IMG/VR virus record: IMGVR_UViG_3300022602_000152
Location: 1-48,699 of that record
DNA from: a virus
Length of the DNA: 48,699 nucleotides
Reading direction: 5' to 3' (one strand)
Shown: positions 38,886 through 47,842 of the stretch, one piece after another
How the letters are laid out: each line of letters opens with the position of its first letter
How positions within the stretch are numbered: position 1 is the stretch's first letter
The notes under the pieces: generated by a model
Told to the model about the DNA's origin: nothing
Database searches by the model: none
Seen by the model: the letters and a program-made list of their open reading frames with translations, nothing else
Made by a program: the position numbers and the translations under genes

Positions 38886-41168
38886 TTAAACTGGGATGTA
38901 AGTTTGAATAATTTTAAAGTTAGCAGATGTAGTTGTAGTTGCCCATAGAGTAACATTACCACTATAAACATTGGCACTTAATGTAAAAAATTGAGAATTT
39001 GTTGCAATTACACCATAAGTTACAATATTTGCGGTTGATCCATTTTGAATAACCAAACTTTCTGCTGCTTGATAATAACTATCAGTAGTATCTGTTGCGC
39101 TTATTAAATATTTTACTGTTCTATATAAACTTGGATTAAAACTATCAAGTGGCAATGTAGTAGAATTAACTGTTATTGGACTAACATTAGCAACAATAGC
39201 ATTGCTTAACTGTAATGTATTATTAACATTGGTATTGGCATTATCAACAGAAAATTTTGGAATAGCACTGATTAATGTTTGAACAGTGGGAACACCATTA
39301 ATTGAAGTTGTTAATAATTCTGCATTACCATTCTTAATAGCGGCAACCTGAGAAATTGCAGAAACACTTCTAGCTTCAACAACATCTGTCGATAATGGTG
39401 CTTCGGTAAGAGTTAATACATTTCCACTAACACTATAAGATATTGTTGGAATTTGTAAAACACCGTTAATACTAACAAGTGTACCCTGTGTAGTATTGTT
39501 TTGACTTAATGTAAAATTTGTTTGTGAACCATTTCCAGTAAAAACATCGCTGGTAACAAGACCGCCATTACCAGTTTCAATACCAGTCCACTGAGTTCCG
39601 TTATATACTTCCATATAACCAAGATCAGTATTCCAACGCATCATACCAGCAATTGAATATGATGGATAATTAGAAGTATTTCCAATTGGCATAAGAACAG
39701 CACTATTGCTGTTGACTGCAACTATTCCCTGATAAGAAGGATCAATATTGATATTTGGATTATAGCTTGTAGCATAAATGTTGTTAGTAATAAGATTAGC
39801 ATTTACATTGTAAGCAGAAATATTTCCACCATAAACTGGAAGATAAGCGGCAACTTGTGCATTACCATATTGATCCATGCCAGTCAGTGCATAACCGTTT
39901 CCATAATAATAAGCTGCTGTTATATTTCCAAGAGTAGATATATTACCAGCATAAAGATTACCGCTGACACCAGCGCCACCTAATGTATAAAATGATCCGC
40001 TTGTAACATTTGCTGCTTGTGTTGTGCTACTAATAATAAAGCTATTTGTGTTTGCTCTCATGCGAGCAAATTCATTCGCAGTAGCTGTTCCACCAAGAGA
40101 AAATATAATGTCATTAAGAGTAGTAGTGCTTAAAATAAGATTGCCGCCACCAGTTACTGTATTGCCAGCAACATAAAGATAGCCATCATTTGGCATTGTT
40201 AAGCTAAACGCAGGTTGGTTATAACCACTGCTGTTGATACCCATGTCAATATAGGTATCGTTTTGATTTCCATTATTTGCAGTTGCTACATAATCAGTAG
40301 ATGCTTGCGCACCACTATTGCTATTCTGAGCATTTATTTGAGAAAAGTTATTAATATTTCCACTAACTTGAACAATTGTATTTGCTAAGGGAGTAAAATT
40401 AGATTGACCAGCATACAGTGCGTTCATACCAGTAATTGACACACCATAGAAAATACCGCCCTGAGTATAAACATTACTTAAAATATTATTAATATTTCCA
40501 GTAACATTTAGATTTCCGCCAACTTGAACATTGCCATTTGCTTGAAAATTATTAGCATACAAATTGCCATTATGAACAACAACATTGTTAAATGTAATAG
40601 GAGATGCAAAGGTTGAAATACCACTTTGTCCAGTATATCGTGCACCAACCATATAAACAACGTTACCAGTTGAACCATTCCAAGTTACTGCGCTTGGCAC
40701 GTTTGTGTCAGCAAAGTTTAGTATACCTGCCTGATAATCAAAATACCAACTATCGCTATTGCCACTGCCTGCCTGTGGAAGAGATACGCCATAAGTTTGT
40801 GGCGCAGTGTTTCCACTTGGTGCAGCATATATCTGCAATTGATAACCAGCACCATACTGTGTTGGAATCCAGTTAGTTAAGTTAGTTGCCCAAGTTTGGT
40901 TAGTTGTACTTTCAGCAAGGTTAACGCTTTGAACAGTTGTAGATAAACTATCACGATAAACAGTAACAACAGCACTATTTGCACTTGGTAAAGTAGTAAC
41001 ACTTGGAATTAAAGAATCTTGTTGCCAAATAGTAGAACCAGGACTTAAAAATGGGCTTGCGTTACTTTCGTTACTTGGACCTTTCGCTGTACTGGTATCA
41101 GTTTTGGCAACGCCATAACCAACTTTTTTCAGCAAATAATCAACAATCTGTGCTTGTGAAATAGCCAT
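38886..41168 (-). CDS. Large tail fibre protein (760 aa)
   Basis: The N-terminal 200 residues, MAISQAQIVDYLLKKVGYGVAKT ... WYFDYQAGILNFADTNVPSAV, are an attachment domain not repeated elsewhere in the window. After that come modules shared with the 1503-aa protein: GMNALYAGQSNF, ASTDYVATANNGNQNDTYI, ARMRANTNSFIISST, and a FTGNGSQTNFTLSQNNTT ... LTEAPLSTDV loop. The end, with QTYIPV, matches the end of the 1503-aa protein (FPTYMPV). The two are modular paralogues. It is coupled to the 663-aa gene by a one-base overlap. Confidence 0.75.
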   Translation of the reverse strand: MAISQAQIVDYLLKKVGYGVAKTDTSTAKGPSNESNASPFLSPGSTIWQQDSLIPSVTTLPSANSAVVTVYRDSLSTTVQSVNLAESTTNQTWATNLTNWIPTQYGAGYQLQIYAAPSGNTAPQTYGVSLPQAGSGNSDSWYFDYQAGILNFADTNVPSAVTWNGSTGNVVYMVGARYTGQSGISTFASPITFNNVVVHNGNLYANNFQANGNVQVGGNLNVTGNINNILSNVYTQGGIFYGVSITGMNALYAGQSNFTPLANTIVQVSGNINNFSQINAQNSNSGAQASTDYVATANNGNQNDTYIDMGINSSGYNQPAFSLTMPNDGYLYVAGNTVTGGGNLILSTTTLNDIIFSLGGTATANEFARMRANTNSFIISSTTQAANVTSGSFYTLGGAGVSGNLYAGNISTLGNITAAYYYGNGYALTGMDQYGNAQVAAYLPVYGGNISAYNVNANLITNNIYATSYNPNINIDPSYQGIVAVNSNSAVLMPIGNTSNYPSYSIAGMMRWNTDLGYMEVYNGTQWTGIETGNGGLVTSDVFTGNGSQTNFTLSQNNTTQGTLVSINGVLQIPTISYSVSGNVLTLTEAPLSTDVVEARSVSAISQVAAIKNGNAELLTTSINGVPTVQTLISAIPKFSVDNANTNVNNTLQLSNAIVANVSPITVNSTTLPLDSFNPSLYRTVKYLISATDTTDSYYQAAESLVIQNGSTANIVTYGVIATNSQFFTLSANVYSGNVTLWATTTTSANFKIIQTYIPV

Positions 41169-43159
41169 TAGTTAGTTGCCACCTGTATGCTCAACGCAGT
41201 CAAACTTTGACCACTGGTTAATTTTACACGAACATAAACTTCATTGCTTATGTTTCCAGCACTACTAGTATTAACTGTTCCAAATGTGCAAGTATAACTT
41301 CCGTTTGAAACCAATGATCCAAGAACAGCGTTACCACCAACCGCACAACCGTTGCTTCCATTACCACCAGGACCAGCACCTGGAATACCACTACCTGCAT
41401 AGGCAGTGCTCATACTATACCAACCATTCAAAGTGCTATAAGTTGGAGAAATGCCAGGCAATGCTACCCAAAGACCAGCAATTGTTCCACTATATTGAAT
41501 GTTAAACTTTGCAAGTGCTGATTTAGTAAACTTAAATGTAAAATATTGTGCAGAACCTTGTCCACTTAAATTTGGTCCAACTGGTTGATATCCAGTGCTA
41601 TAATTTGTTTGATCAAATTTTAATACAGTTGCAACAACAGTTGCATCAGTTGTATAAAATGGTCCAGTCTGACTGTTAAATGCTGATTCACTGCCAGTAA
41701 ATGATGGAGTATCGCTTGCTGTTCCACCATCTGGATTTACAATACGAAATACTGTTGTAGATAGTGCGTTTGTTAAACTTGTTTCTTCAATTTGGGTTGA
41801 TGTTCCTGTTTTATAAAGAACCGTTACACCAGGTGAAAATGATTGTGCAGCACTAGTATAACTGTTATATGCCGTTAAACTAGGTGCGCCGCTACTACTA
41901 CCAAATCCAGCTATACCAGTGGCAGTTGTTAGGAAATATGCACTTCCACTACTTACATAAGCATTGCGAACAAGAGGAGTGGTAACACCAGCCTGTGTAT
42001 ATGTAACACTTGTTGGTGTAGATATTGCTCCACCAGCAGAACCAACAATAAATGTATCGCTAGTATAATATGTGTCGCCACTTAACTTTGCTACGTTACC
42101 AACAAGTCTCCACACTGAACTGCTGTTAAGATGTGGAACAGTAGAACTAAATGTTGCACTATTTGTTGTTAACGCAATACTACTATTGCTCCATACAGGT
42201 GCACCAGGATTGTTGTTATCATAATACCAACTTACTGCATTAGTATTTGCGCCAGCAGAATCAGTTAGATATACTTGATTCCAACCAGCTACTGCGTTGG
42301 CACCACTACCTTGTGCAGAAAAACTGCTCCAAAATCCGCCAGCACCGCCACTTAATACACTATAATCTTGGTTTAAGGTAATAATAAGTTGACCATATGT
42401 TCCATTATTGTTGTTGCCTGGTGTCATTATATGATAACCAGTAGCAACACCATTGACTATAACTTGAACATTTCCGCTATCGCCTGGTCCTTGACGAGAA
42501 AAAGTATTGGTAGTTAATGTGGCAGCACGTATGCCATTTGTAACACTTGTGCCAGCACTCACACTTAAATTGCCCCAACCACTATTGTCAGTTTGAGTAA
42601 AGTTAGTCATACGACCAATAGTAGATAATCCACTTAAACTTAATGCACCACTATTTGGAAAATTGCCTGGTGATGGAGGAACAAGTTTGCCTAATACCTG
42701 ATTCAATTTTGCGATACCATCTGTTACATAAGTTGAGGTTGTCAGCGTGACTGCGTTACTTACTAATTGTCCAGAAGAATTTGAACCCAAAGGAATTGTA
42801 TTACCGATAACATCTGTTGCAATCTGTGTATCAACATATGACTTTGTAGCTGCATCTGTTGCATAAATTGGTGTTGCTAAATTTCCAATTCTTAAATTAG
42901 AAACATCAATATTTCCAGCATAACTGTAAAGAAATAAATTTCCAGTAGTAGCAGCAATAGTGTTGCCACTTATGAAAATATTACTTAAAGTAGTAGTTCC
43001 ATTTACACTTAAAGAATTGCCAGGTAGGTTGTTATTAATGCCAACACGACGATTGTTAGTATCATAATACATTAAATTGCCGTCGATAATAAGATCAACA
43101 TTAAATCGCAGAAGGTTGTCCTTCAACATATTTCCGCCAATTTTACCGATTACTGCCAT
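41168..43159 (-). CDS. Virion structural/tail fibre protein (663 aa)
   Basis: The N-terminus GKIGGNMLKDNLLRFNVDLIIDGNLMYYD ... RVGINNNLPGNSL is a conserved virion attachment domain seen in fibre proteins of marine T4-like phages. DAATKSYVDTQIA follows as a coiled-coil linker. The long C-terminal region is beta-rich and not repetitive, with several immunoglobulin-like stretches (TATVVATVLKFDQTNYS, ...). It ends QSLTALSIQVATN. A late promoter lies 19 nt upstream, making this the first gene of a fibre message. Confidence 0.75.
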   Translation of the reverse strand: MAVIGKIGGNMLKDNLLRFNVDLIIDGNLMYYDTNNRRVGINNNLPGNSLSVNGTTTLSNIFISGNTIAATTGNLFLYSYAGNIDVSNLRIGNLATPIYATDAATKSYVDTQIATDVIGNTIPLGSNSSGQLVSNAVTLTTSTYVTDGIAKLNQVLGKLVPPSPGNFPNSGALSLSGLSTIGRMTNFTQTDNSGWGNLSVSAGTSVTNGIRAATLTTNTFSRQGPGDSGNVQVIVNGVATGYHIMTPGNNNNGTYGQLIITLNQDYSVLSGGAGGFWSSFSAQGSGANAVAGWNQVYLTDSAGANTNAVSWYYDNNNPGAPVWSNSSIALTTNSATFSSTVPHLNSSSVWRLVGNVAKLSGDTYYTSDTFIVGSAGGAISTPTSVTYTQAGVTTPLVRNAYVSSGSAYFLTTATGIAGFGSSSGAPSLTAYNSYTSAAQSFSPGVTVLYKTGTSTQIEETSLTNALSTTVFRIVNPDGGTASDTPSFTGSESAFNSQTGPFYTTDATVVATVLKFDQTNYSTGYQPVGPNLSGQGSAQYFTFKFTKSALAKFNIQYSGTIAGLWVALPGISPTYSTLNGWYSMSTAYAGSGIPGAGPGGNGSNGCAVGGNAVLGSLVSNGSYTCTFGTVNTSSAGNISNEVYVRVKLTSGQSLTALSIQVATN

Positions 43160-43178
43160 CTTTTATACCCTATTTTTA

Positions 43179-43186
43179 TATTTATG
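43179..43186 (-). promoter_or_regulatory. T4-type late promoter
   Basis: CATAAATA on the minus strand, 19 nt before the ATG at 43159. Confidence 0.65.
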
Positions 43187-43207
43187 GAAAAATAATTTTT
43201 AACTTTT

Positions 43208-43248
43208 TATAAATAATAGTGTAGGTCACGGGTTGCCGCCCCACCTAC
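43208..43248 (+). promoter_or_regulatory. T4 late promoter plus 5'-end hairpin
   Basis: A perfect TATAAATA (43208-43215) is followed at the expected start site by the hairpin GTAGGT/ACCTAC (43221-43226/43243-43248). It reads into the plus-strand GIY-YIG gene, which has AAGAGGAA as ribosome-binding site. Confidence 0.6.
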
Positions 43249-43274
43249 TCTATGTTTAAGAGGAACACAGCGCA

Positions 43275-43931
43275 ATGGTATTTACCAGCACTAATCCGCC
43301 AAGCGGATATTATGTATATGCTTATATAAGAGCAAGCAATTTAACTCCATACTATATTGGAAAAGGTTACAAAAATAGAGCCTGGTCCAAAAACCATTTG
43401 ATATCTTTACCAAAAAATAAAAATAACATTGTTATTTTAGAACACAATTTAACAGAAATAGGTGCATTAGCAATTGAAAGACGAATGATTCTTTGGTATG
43501 GCAGAAAAGATATGAAAACTGGTATATTGAGAAATAAAACGGATGGCGGTGATGGAACGAGTGGGGCTATTCAATCTGAAACAACTATTGAAAAAAGAAG
43601 AAAATCAATGATTGGGAAGCCAAGTTTATTAAAAGGTAAAAAACAATCTACCGAACATATTAAAAAAGCAGCAGATTCTCGCAGAGGATGTAAACAATCA
43701 AAAGAATCTAATGAAAAAAGATCAAAGGCGCATACGGGAAAAAAACATACACCCGAACACATTAAAAATGCTGCATTAGCAAAACGAGGAATTAAACAAT
43801 CTGATGAACACAGATTAAAAAGATCAATTGCACAAAAAGGTAAACATTGGTGGAATGACGGAGAAAAATCTTATTTTACAAAAGATTGTCCAATAAATTG
43901 CGTTAAGGGTAGATTATCAAGTGCCTGGTAG
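43275..43931 (+). CDS. GIY-YIG homing endonuclease, NUMOD3 repeats
   Basis: YYVYAYIRA (12-20) and PYYIGKG (25-31) are the GIY and YIG elements; the ERRMILWYGRKD region follows. After residue 110 there are several NUMOD3-type repeats (GKKQSTEHIKKAADSRRG, GKKHTPEHIKNAALAKRG, IKQSDEHRLKRS). It is the only plus-strand gene inside the minus-strand fibre block, and it lies between two fibre genes. Its last 15 bases overlap the end of the 139-aa gene. The composition is AT-rich and lysine-rich, unlike its neighbours, which is typical of a recent mobile insert. Confidence 0.9.
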   Translation: MVFTSTNPPSGYYVYAYIRASNLTPYYIGKGYKNRAWSKNHLISLPKNKNNIVILEHNLTEIGALAIERRMILWYGRKDMKTGILRNKTDGGDGTSGAIQSETTIEKRRKSMIGKPSLLKGKKQSTEHIKKAADSRRGCKQSKESNEKRSKAHTGKKHTPEHIKNAALAKRGIKQSDEHRLKRSIAQKGKHWWNDGEKSYFTKDCPINCVKGRLSSAW

Positions 43932-44336
43932 ATTTGCATCCGTAGATGAAAACTTATGGAAAACAACAACACTATAAGTTGCAGGAGGAGGGTTAGCAAA
44001 TGTAATTACTGAACCCGCAAGTGTAAAAGCATCACCTGGATTTTGTTGAACGTTACCAACAAATACAAGGATACTGTTTTGATCTGGTGGAACATAACTT
44101 AATGTAAATTGTGTTTGAACGCCGTCACCTGTAAAGGTATCTTTGTAAATTGTAACATTACCAAGAATGGCAATGCTTTGCCAAGCATTATAATAAATTT
44201 CAAAACGCTGTAAATCAGTATTATAACGAATTTGCCCGTTAACTGGATTCAATGGGCGATCTGCGGTTGCACCAAGTGGCAACTGAATCGCAGTGCTACC
44301 AGATTGTAATTTTGCATTTTTAAGTAATGTAGCCAT
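43917..44336 (-). CDS. Tail fibre-associated protein (139 aa)
   Basis: MATLLKNAKLQSGSTAIQLPLG ... GQIRYNTDLQRFEIYYNAWQ is a fibre attachment segment also found inside the larger fibres. It is followed by a single loop domain (DTFTGDGVQTQFTLSYVPPDQNSILVFVGNVQQNP) that is a paralogue of the FTGDG-type domain in the 760- and 1503-aa proteins. It appears to be a minimal, free-standing version of that module. It is coupled to the 105-aa gene by a one-base overlap and its end overlaps the GIY-YIG gene. Confidence 0.75.
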   Translation of the reverse strand: MATLLKNAKLQSGSTAIQLPLGATADRPLNPVNGQIRYNTDLQRFEIYYNAWQSIAILGNVTIYKDTFTGDGVQTQFTLSYVPPDQNSILVFVGNVQQNPGDAFTLAGSVITFANPPPATYSVVVFHKFSSTDANLPGT

Positions 44337-44653
44337 TATAGTGCAAAATATCCTACGGTTGCAGTTATTGCAGTAGAAGCATTGGCATTTGCATAAAGAG
44401 CATCGCCATTACCTAACACTACTTTTTCTTGATTTACAACTAATGTATCACTTGAAGTAATTGAATAGTTGTTATAAATTTGATTGTATGTTTGTGCACC
44501 AACGCCGCTTTGTGCTGCTGGCACCATATAAAGATTTACAGTTTTTGTGCTACCACTAAAATTACAGAAATAAAGCAAGCTAACAACAGTATTACCTGTG
44601 CTAGTATAAATTGCTGTTGCTGATGTTCCTAGATTTGCATTTACGATTGCCAT
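44336..44653 (-). CDS. Small virion-associated protein (105 aa)
   Basis: It is beta-rich: MAIVNANLGTSATAIYTSTGNTVVSLLYFCNFSGSTKTVNLYMVP, then VVNQEKVVLGNGDALYANANASTAI. The pattern fits a small beta-sandwich such as a collar or fibre accessory subunit. I do not recognise a named family. It begins ten bases after the stop of the 233-aa gene, in the same message. Confidence 0.7.
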   Translation of the reverse strand: MAIVNANLGTSATAIYTSTGNTVVSLLYFCNFSGSTKTVNLYMVPAAQSGVGAQTYNQIYNNYSITSSDTLVVNQEKVVLGNGDALYANANASTAITATVGYFAL

Positions 44654-44662
44654 TTTTATTCC

Positions 44663-45364
44663 TTAATACGATAACAGCAAACTCATACCAATGGCACGAT
44701 TCTTGCTAATCAATTCATCTGTTGTATTACTATTTACCACGAACAAACCAGTGTTTCCACTTCCTACTGTATTTGCAAATATTTGCGTAGTTCTTGCTAT
44801 GTTTGTTGGAGCAGTATTTTGGTATGATAATTTTAAAGTGCTGTTAACATAAACTGTTCCGTTTGGAGCAAAAAATGATAAATCTTGTCCAGTTCCAGTT
44901 GCATAAACATTACCATTACCGATATTAGTTCCAAATACACTTAAATTACCACTGCCAAATGTAAAGTTGTTGCTTGCAGCAAGAAGATTTGCACTATTAA
45001 ATTGAACGCTGGCATTATAACCAGCAGCAGGAGTTGATCCACCGCTAGTTGTTGAAATCTTTCCATAAGTTGTTCCGTCATTGGTCAATTGCCAATAACC
45101 AAGTGTTTCACTCCATTGAATAGTAACATTTGGAGAAGTTCCACGATCAACTGTAATATTTGCACCTTTTGGATTAGGAGCATTTGCACCACTTAATCCA
45201 GCATTAAGAATAATAGAGTTATTGGTAATCGCAAGATCATTGGTTGAAGTAGTGTTCGTGTTACCAGTAACATATAAATTACCATAGATATAAACTGGGT
45301 CTGCGATGATTGAATAACCACCTACACCACCACTTGTATTTGTAACACGCTTAATACTAGTCAT
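44663..45364 (-). CDS. Tail fibre protein, short (233 aa)
   Basis: MTSIKRVTNTSGGVGGYSIIADPVYIYGNLYVTGNTN opens a module (NDLAITNNSIILNAGL ... NVTIQWSETLGYWQLTNDG) that is also found in the N-terminal part of the 1503-aa protein. RTTQIFANTVGSGNTGLFVVNSNT ends it with AIGMSLLLSY. It resembles a fibre base or hinge unit. A late promoter (CATAAATA) lies 18 nt upstream. Confidence 0.75.
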   Translation of the reverse strand: MTSIKRVTNTSGGVGGYSIIADPVYIYGNLYVTGNTNTTSTNDLAITNNSIILNAGLSGANAPNPKGANITVDRGTSPNVTIQWSETLGYWQLTNDGTTYGKISTTSGGSTPAAGYNASVQFNSANLLAASNNFTFGSGNLSVFGTNIGNGNVYATGTGQDLSFFAPNGTVYVNSTLKLSYQNTAPTNIARTTQIFANTVGSGNTGLFVVNSNTTDELISKNRAIGMSLLLSY

Positions 45365-45382
45365 TTAAAATTTCCTACCAAA

Positions 45383-45390
45383 TATTTATG
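45383..45390 (-). promoter_or_regulatory. T4-type late promoter
   Basis: CATAAATA on the minus strand, 18 nt before the ATG at 45364, directly after the terminator of the previous unit. Confidence 0.65.
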
Positions 45391-45403
45391 CGAAGGGCAT
45401 TAT

Positions 45404-45434
45404 ATAAAAAAATAGCAGCCCGAAGGCTGCTATT
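45404..45434 (-). terminator. Rho-independent terminator with UUCG tetraloop
   Basis: On the minus strand AATAGCAGCC-TTCG-GGCTGCTATT is a perfect 10-bp stem with the very stable UUCG tetraloop, followed by a T-run. It closes the transcript of the 276-aa gene. It is the only strong terminator I see in the fibre block. Confidence 0.9.
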
Positions 45435-45455
45435 GTAGTCAGTATCTTTATTAAC

Positions 45456-46286
45456 TTATGCGCCTTGAAGCTGAACAGTAGTAGCAGTTGGAGCATTGAA
45501 TGACCATGTATACTTGTTTAGACTGAAATCAAACACAAACTTGTTTGAAAGTCTACGAGCAAATAGAGTAGTATTCATGCTAGTATTTGTTACATTGCTT
45601 ACAGTTTGGCTACCGAATGATACGTTAGCATTTGATAAACCACCAGCGGTTGAAATAGTTGCAATAGTTACGTTACCACTTAAACCAGTTCCAGTAATGA
45701 AGCTACCAGTTGTAGGTGTTGTAACACCAGAAACGTTTGCAGCAGCAAATGTTAGATAAGCAAAAGTAGTTGGAGTAGAATTGTTAACTGTTGCAGTTAG
45801 GTTAGCATACTTTAAGTTTGCAGTATTGAATGGAAGACTCATTGAGCCTGAACCATATGCTGCAAGATTTGCTGCTGGAATGTTCTGGAGTGTGCAAACG
45901 CCTAATAGATTTACTACACCGTTAGTAGTGAGACTTGGAAGGCTAACAAGTGGAGTGAAGACATCACCAGCAGTAGGTGCTGATGCTGGACCACCAAAAG
46001 CTGCCCAATTTGTATTGCCAGGACTAGTGATAATATAAGCATTACCATTGCCTGCACGAATGTTTTCGTCTTGAATTGCAGTAGAATCTGCAACAAGGAA
46101 CTTATGACGACCTTTTTGACGAATGATACTTCCTGATGCACCTGCTGTTCCATATTGAACATAAACATTTGCAGCAACAACAGTTGGGGTAAGTGAACTA
46201 GCTAGACCACCAGTGCCGCCAACAAGGTTTGTTGCGTCAAAATATTCGTTAACTGTATTTGTTTTTTCAATTTTAAACTTAGCCAT
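45456..46286 (-). CDS. Virion structural protein in its own transcription unit (276 aa)
   Basis: I start at the ATG at 46286 (MAKFKIEKTNTVNEYFDATN), with AGGAG upstream; the frame extends further 5' without support. It contains SIIRQKGRHKFLVADSTAIQDENIRAGNGNAYIITSPGNTNW, then a beta domain (TTPTTGSFITGTGLSGNV), and ends with FVFDFSLNKYTWSFNAPTATTVQLQ. It is the only gene here with both its own late promoter and a strong terminator, which suggests high, independent expression as for a capsid-decoration or major fibre subunit. The role is inferred, not shown. Confidence 0.75.
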   Translation of the reverse strand: MAKFKIEKTNTVNEYFDATNLVGGTGGLASSLTPTVVAANVYVQYGTAGASGSIIRQKGRHKFLVADSTAIQDENIRAGNGNAYIITSPGNTNWAAFGGPASAPTAGDVFTPLVSLPSLTTNGVVNLLGVCTLQNIPAANLAAYGSGSMSLPFNTANLKYANLTATVNNSTPTTFAYLTFAAANVSGVTTPTTGSFITGTGLSGNVTIATISTAGGLSNANVSFGSQTVSNVTNTSMNTTLFARRLSNKFVFDFSLNKYTWSFNAPTATTVQLQGA

Positions 46287-46355
46287 TTTTATTCTCCTGT
46301 AATGACGTTCTAGGTCAGTCGGCTGGCTATAACCGCATTCTTTAAACGACAAAGA

Positions 46356-46363
46356 TATTTATG
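46356..46363 (-). promoter_or_regulatory. T4-type late promoter
   Basis: CATAAATA on the minus strand, 69 nt before the ATG at 46286. It begins right at the end of the upstream LamG gene. Confidence 0.6.
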
Positions 46364-47074
46364 TTAAGCAGGAGTAGAACCACTATATCTTGTGGTATAA
46401 TAGTTATAATTTGATAAATGTTCTGCTGCTGTAAGTGCTCTGGTATAAACATGCGCCACTGCAATACTTCCTGAAAAATTATAACTACTAGCGAAAGCAC
46501 CAATTTGCGGAGTGCTTGCTAATTTTCCAACAGTTGAAGCACTAAATGTAGTAACAGGACTGCCATTGACATAAAATTGCCATCCTGTTCCAGTAATAAA
46601 TGTCATACTAAGATAATACCACACATTATATGCTTCGGTTCCACTGGTTTGATATGATGTATTAACACCATCACCATTGTTATTTCCGCCATATAGGGCA
46701 TTGCCACCATTAAAATACCATGCTTCTTGCCCAGTGCTGCTTATAAGATTGCCTGTTCCAAAACTTGATCCATTGCCACGAACAACAATGCCTTTACTAT
46801 AATTTGCAACAGCACCAAATATTGCACCACCAGTTGCCGTAGCATACACACTACCAGAAGTAAAATAAGAATTTGTAGTTCCTAAATTAGTAACGGTTGG
46901 CGTTGCAGAAAATGTAAAATTATTATTGTTTCCGCTGGTATCAAGCCAAGTAGTGCCACTTGTATAATTTTGCATATCAAGATTAAACAATAATCCATTA
47001 GTTATTAAACCAGCGGATGTTATTGACCATCCACTTCCAATAGTATAACCGCTGCCTATTACAAATGCTACCAC
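46364..47074 (-). CDS. LamG/ConA-like lectin-domain tail protein (236 aa)
   Basis: The start is GTG at 47074 with AAGGAA upstream. The N-terminal 20 residues have the motif VIGSGYTIGSGWSI. This is followed by a laminin-G/concanavalin-like sandwich: LLFNLDMQNYTSGTTWLDTSGNNNNFTF, NVWYYLSMTFITGTGWQFYVNGSPV and GSIAVAHVYTRALTAAEHLSNYNYY. It is a near full-length paralogue of the 249-aa protein upstream. It is a likely sugar- or surface-binding tip. Its stop abuts the late promoter of the next gene. Confidence 0.8.
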   Translation of the reverse strand: MVAFVIGSGYTIGSGWSITSAGLITNGLLFNLDMQNYTSGTTWLDTSGNNNNFTFSATPTVTNLGTTNSYFTSGSVYATATGGAIFGAVANYSKGIVVRGNGSSFGTGNLISSTGQEAWYFNGGNALYGGNNNGDGVNTSYQTSGTEAYNVWYYLSMTFITGTGWQFYVNGSPVTTFSASTVGKLASTPQIGAFASSYNFSGSIAVAHVYTRALTAAEHLSNYNYYTTRYSGSTPA

Positions 47075-47083
47075 TACAATTCC

Positions 47084-47833
47084 TTATGCTGGCGTTGCAC
47101 CATTGTATCTAGTTAGCCAATAACTTGCGTTTTGATAATGTTCTAATTGTGATAATGCTCTTGTATAACAATGTGCTGCTGCAATATCGCCATAAAATGC
47201 TGGCGATGTTTGTGTAGCAGCAATTACAGGAGTAGTAGGATTTTGTCCAACATTCAGTGTAGCACTTGCACCAACTAGCGCACCATTTACGTATATTTTC
47301 CATCCAAGTCCTGTATCGAATGACACGCTTACATAATACCAAGTGTTTAATGCTACTGTTCCAACATTTTGCGCCACATCAGTATAAGACGAAGTTAAAT
47401 GGTTACCAGCACAGAAAACATTTTGACCATTGTTAAACCAAGTTGTGTCTCTGGCTTCTTGACTGCATTGCAAATACCCTGGACCAAATGGAGCAGAAAC
47501 AGTATTATGCCCACGAATGACTGCACCTTTACTATAACTAACAGAACCGTTCATAATAGCACTTGGTGCTTTTGCCCAAACATTGCCAGCAGTTGTAAAA
47601 TATGCTTGGTTAGTTCCTACACCAGTTACACTTGGTGTAACAACATTACCAGTGCCAGTTCCATTGTAAAAAGTAAATGTATAACTATTCTTACTGTCAA
47701 CCCAAGTATTGGCTGATGCTGAATAGTTCTGCATATCAAGATTGTATAAGATACTATCGTTTACAATAGCATCGTAACTATTGATATTCCAATTACCGCC
47801 AATATTAAATCCACTTGGTATAGTAAATGCCAT
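47084..47833 (-). CDS. LamG/ConA-like lectin-domain tail protein (249 aa)
   Basis: The N-terminus FTIPSGFNIGGNWNINSYD carries the same short motif as its neighbours. The LamG-like body is LYNLDMQNYSASANTWVDSKNSYTFTFYNGTG, NTWYYVSVSFDTGLGWKIYVNGALVG and GDIAAAHCYTRALSQLEHYQNASYWLTRYNGATPA. About half of its residues look shared with the 236-aa protein, so this is a tandem duplication. It starts nine bases after the upstream stop. Confidence 0.8.
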   Translation of the reverse strand: MAFTIPSGFNIGGNWNINSYDAIVNDSILYNLDMQNYSASANTWVDSKNSYTFTFYNGTGTGNVVTPSVTGVGTNQAYFTTAGNVWAKAPSAIMNGSVSYSKGAVIRGHNTVSAPFGPGYLQCSQEARDTTWFNNGQNVFCAGNHLTSSYTDVAQNVGTVALNTWYYVSVSFDTGLGWKIYVNGALVGASATLNVGQNPTTPVIAATQTSPAFYGDIAAAHCYTRALSQLEHYQNASYWLTRYNGATPA

Positions 47834-47842
47834 TTCTAGTCC

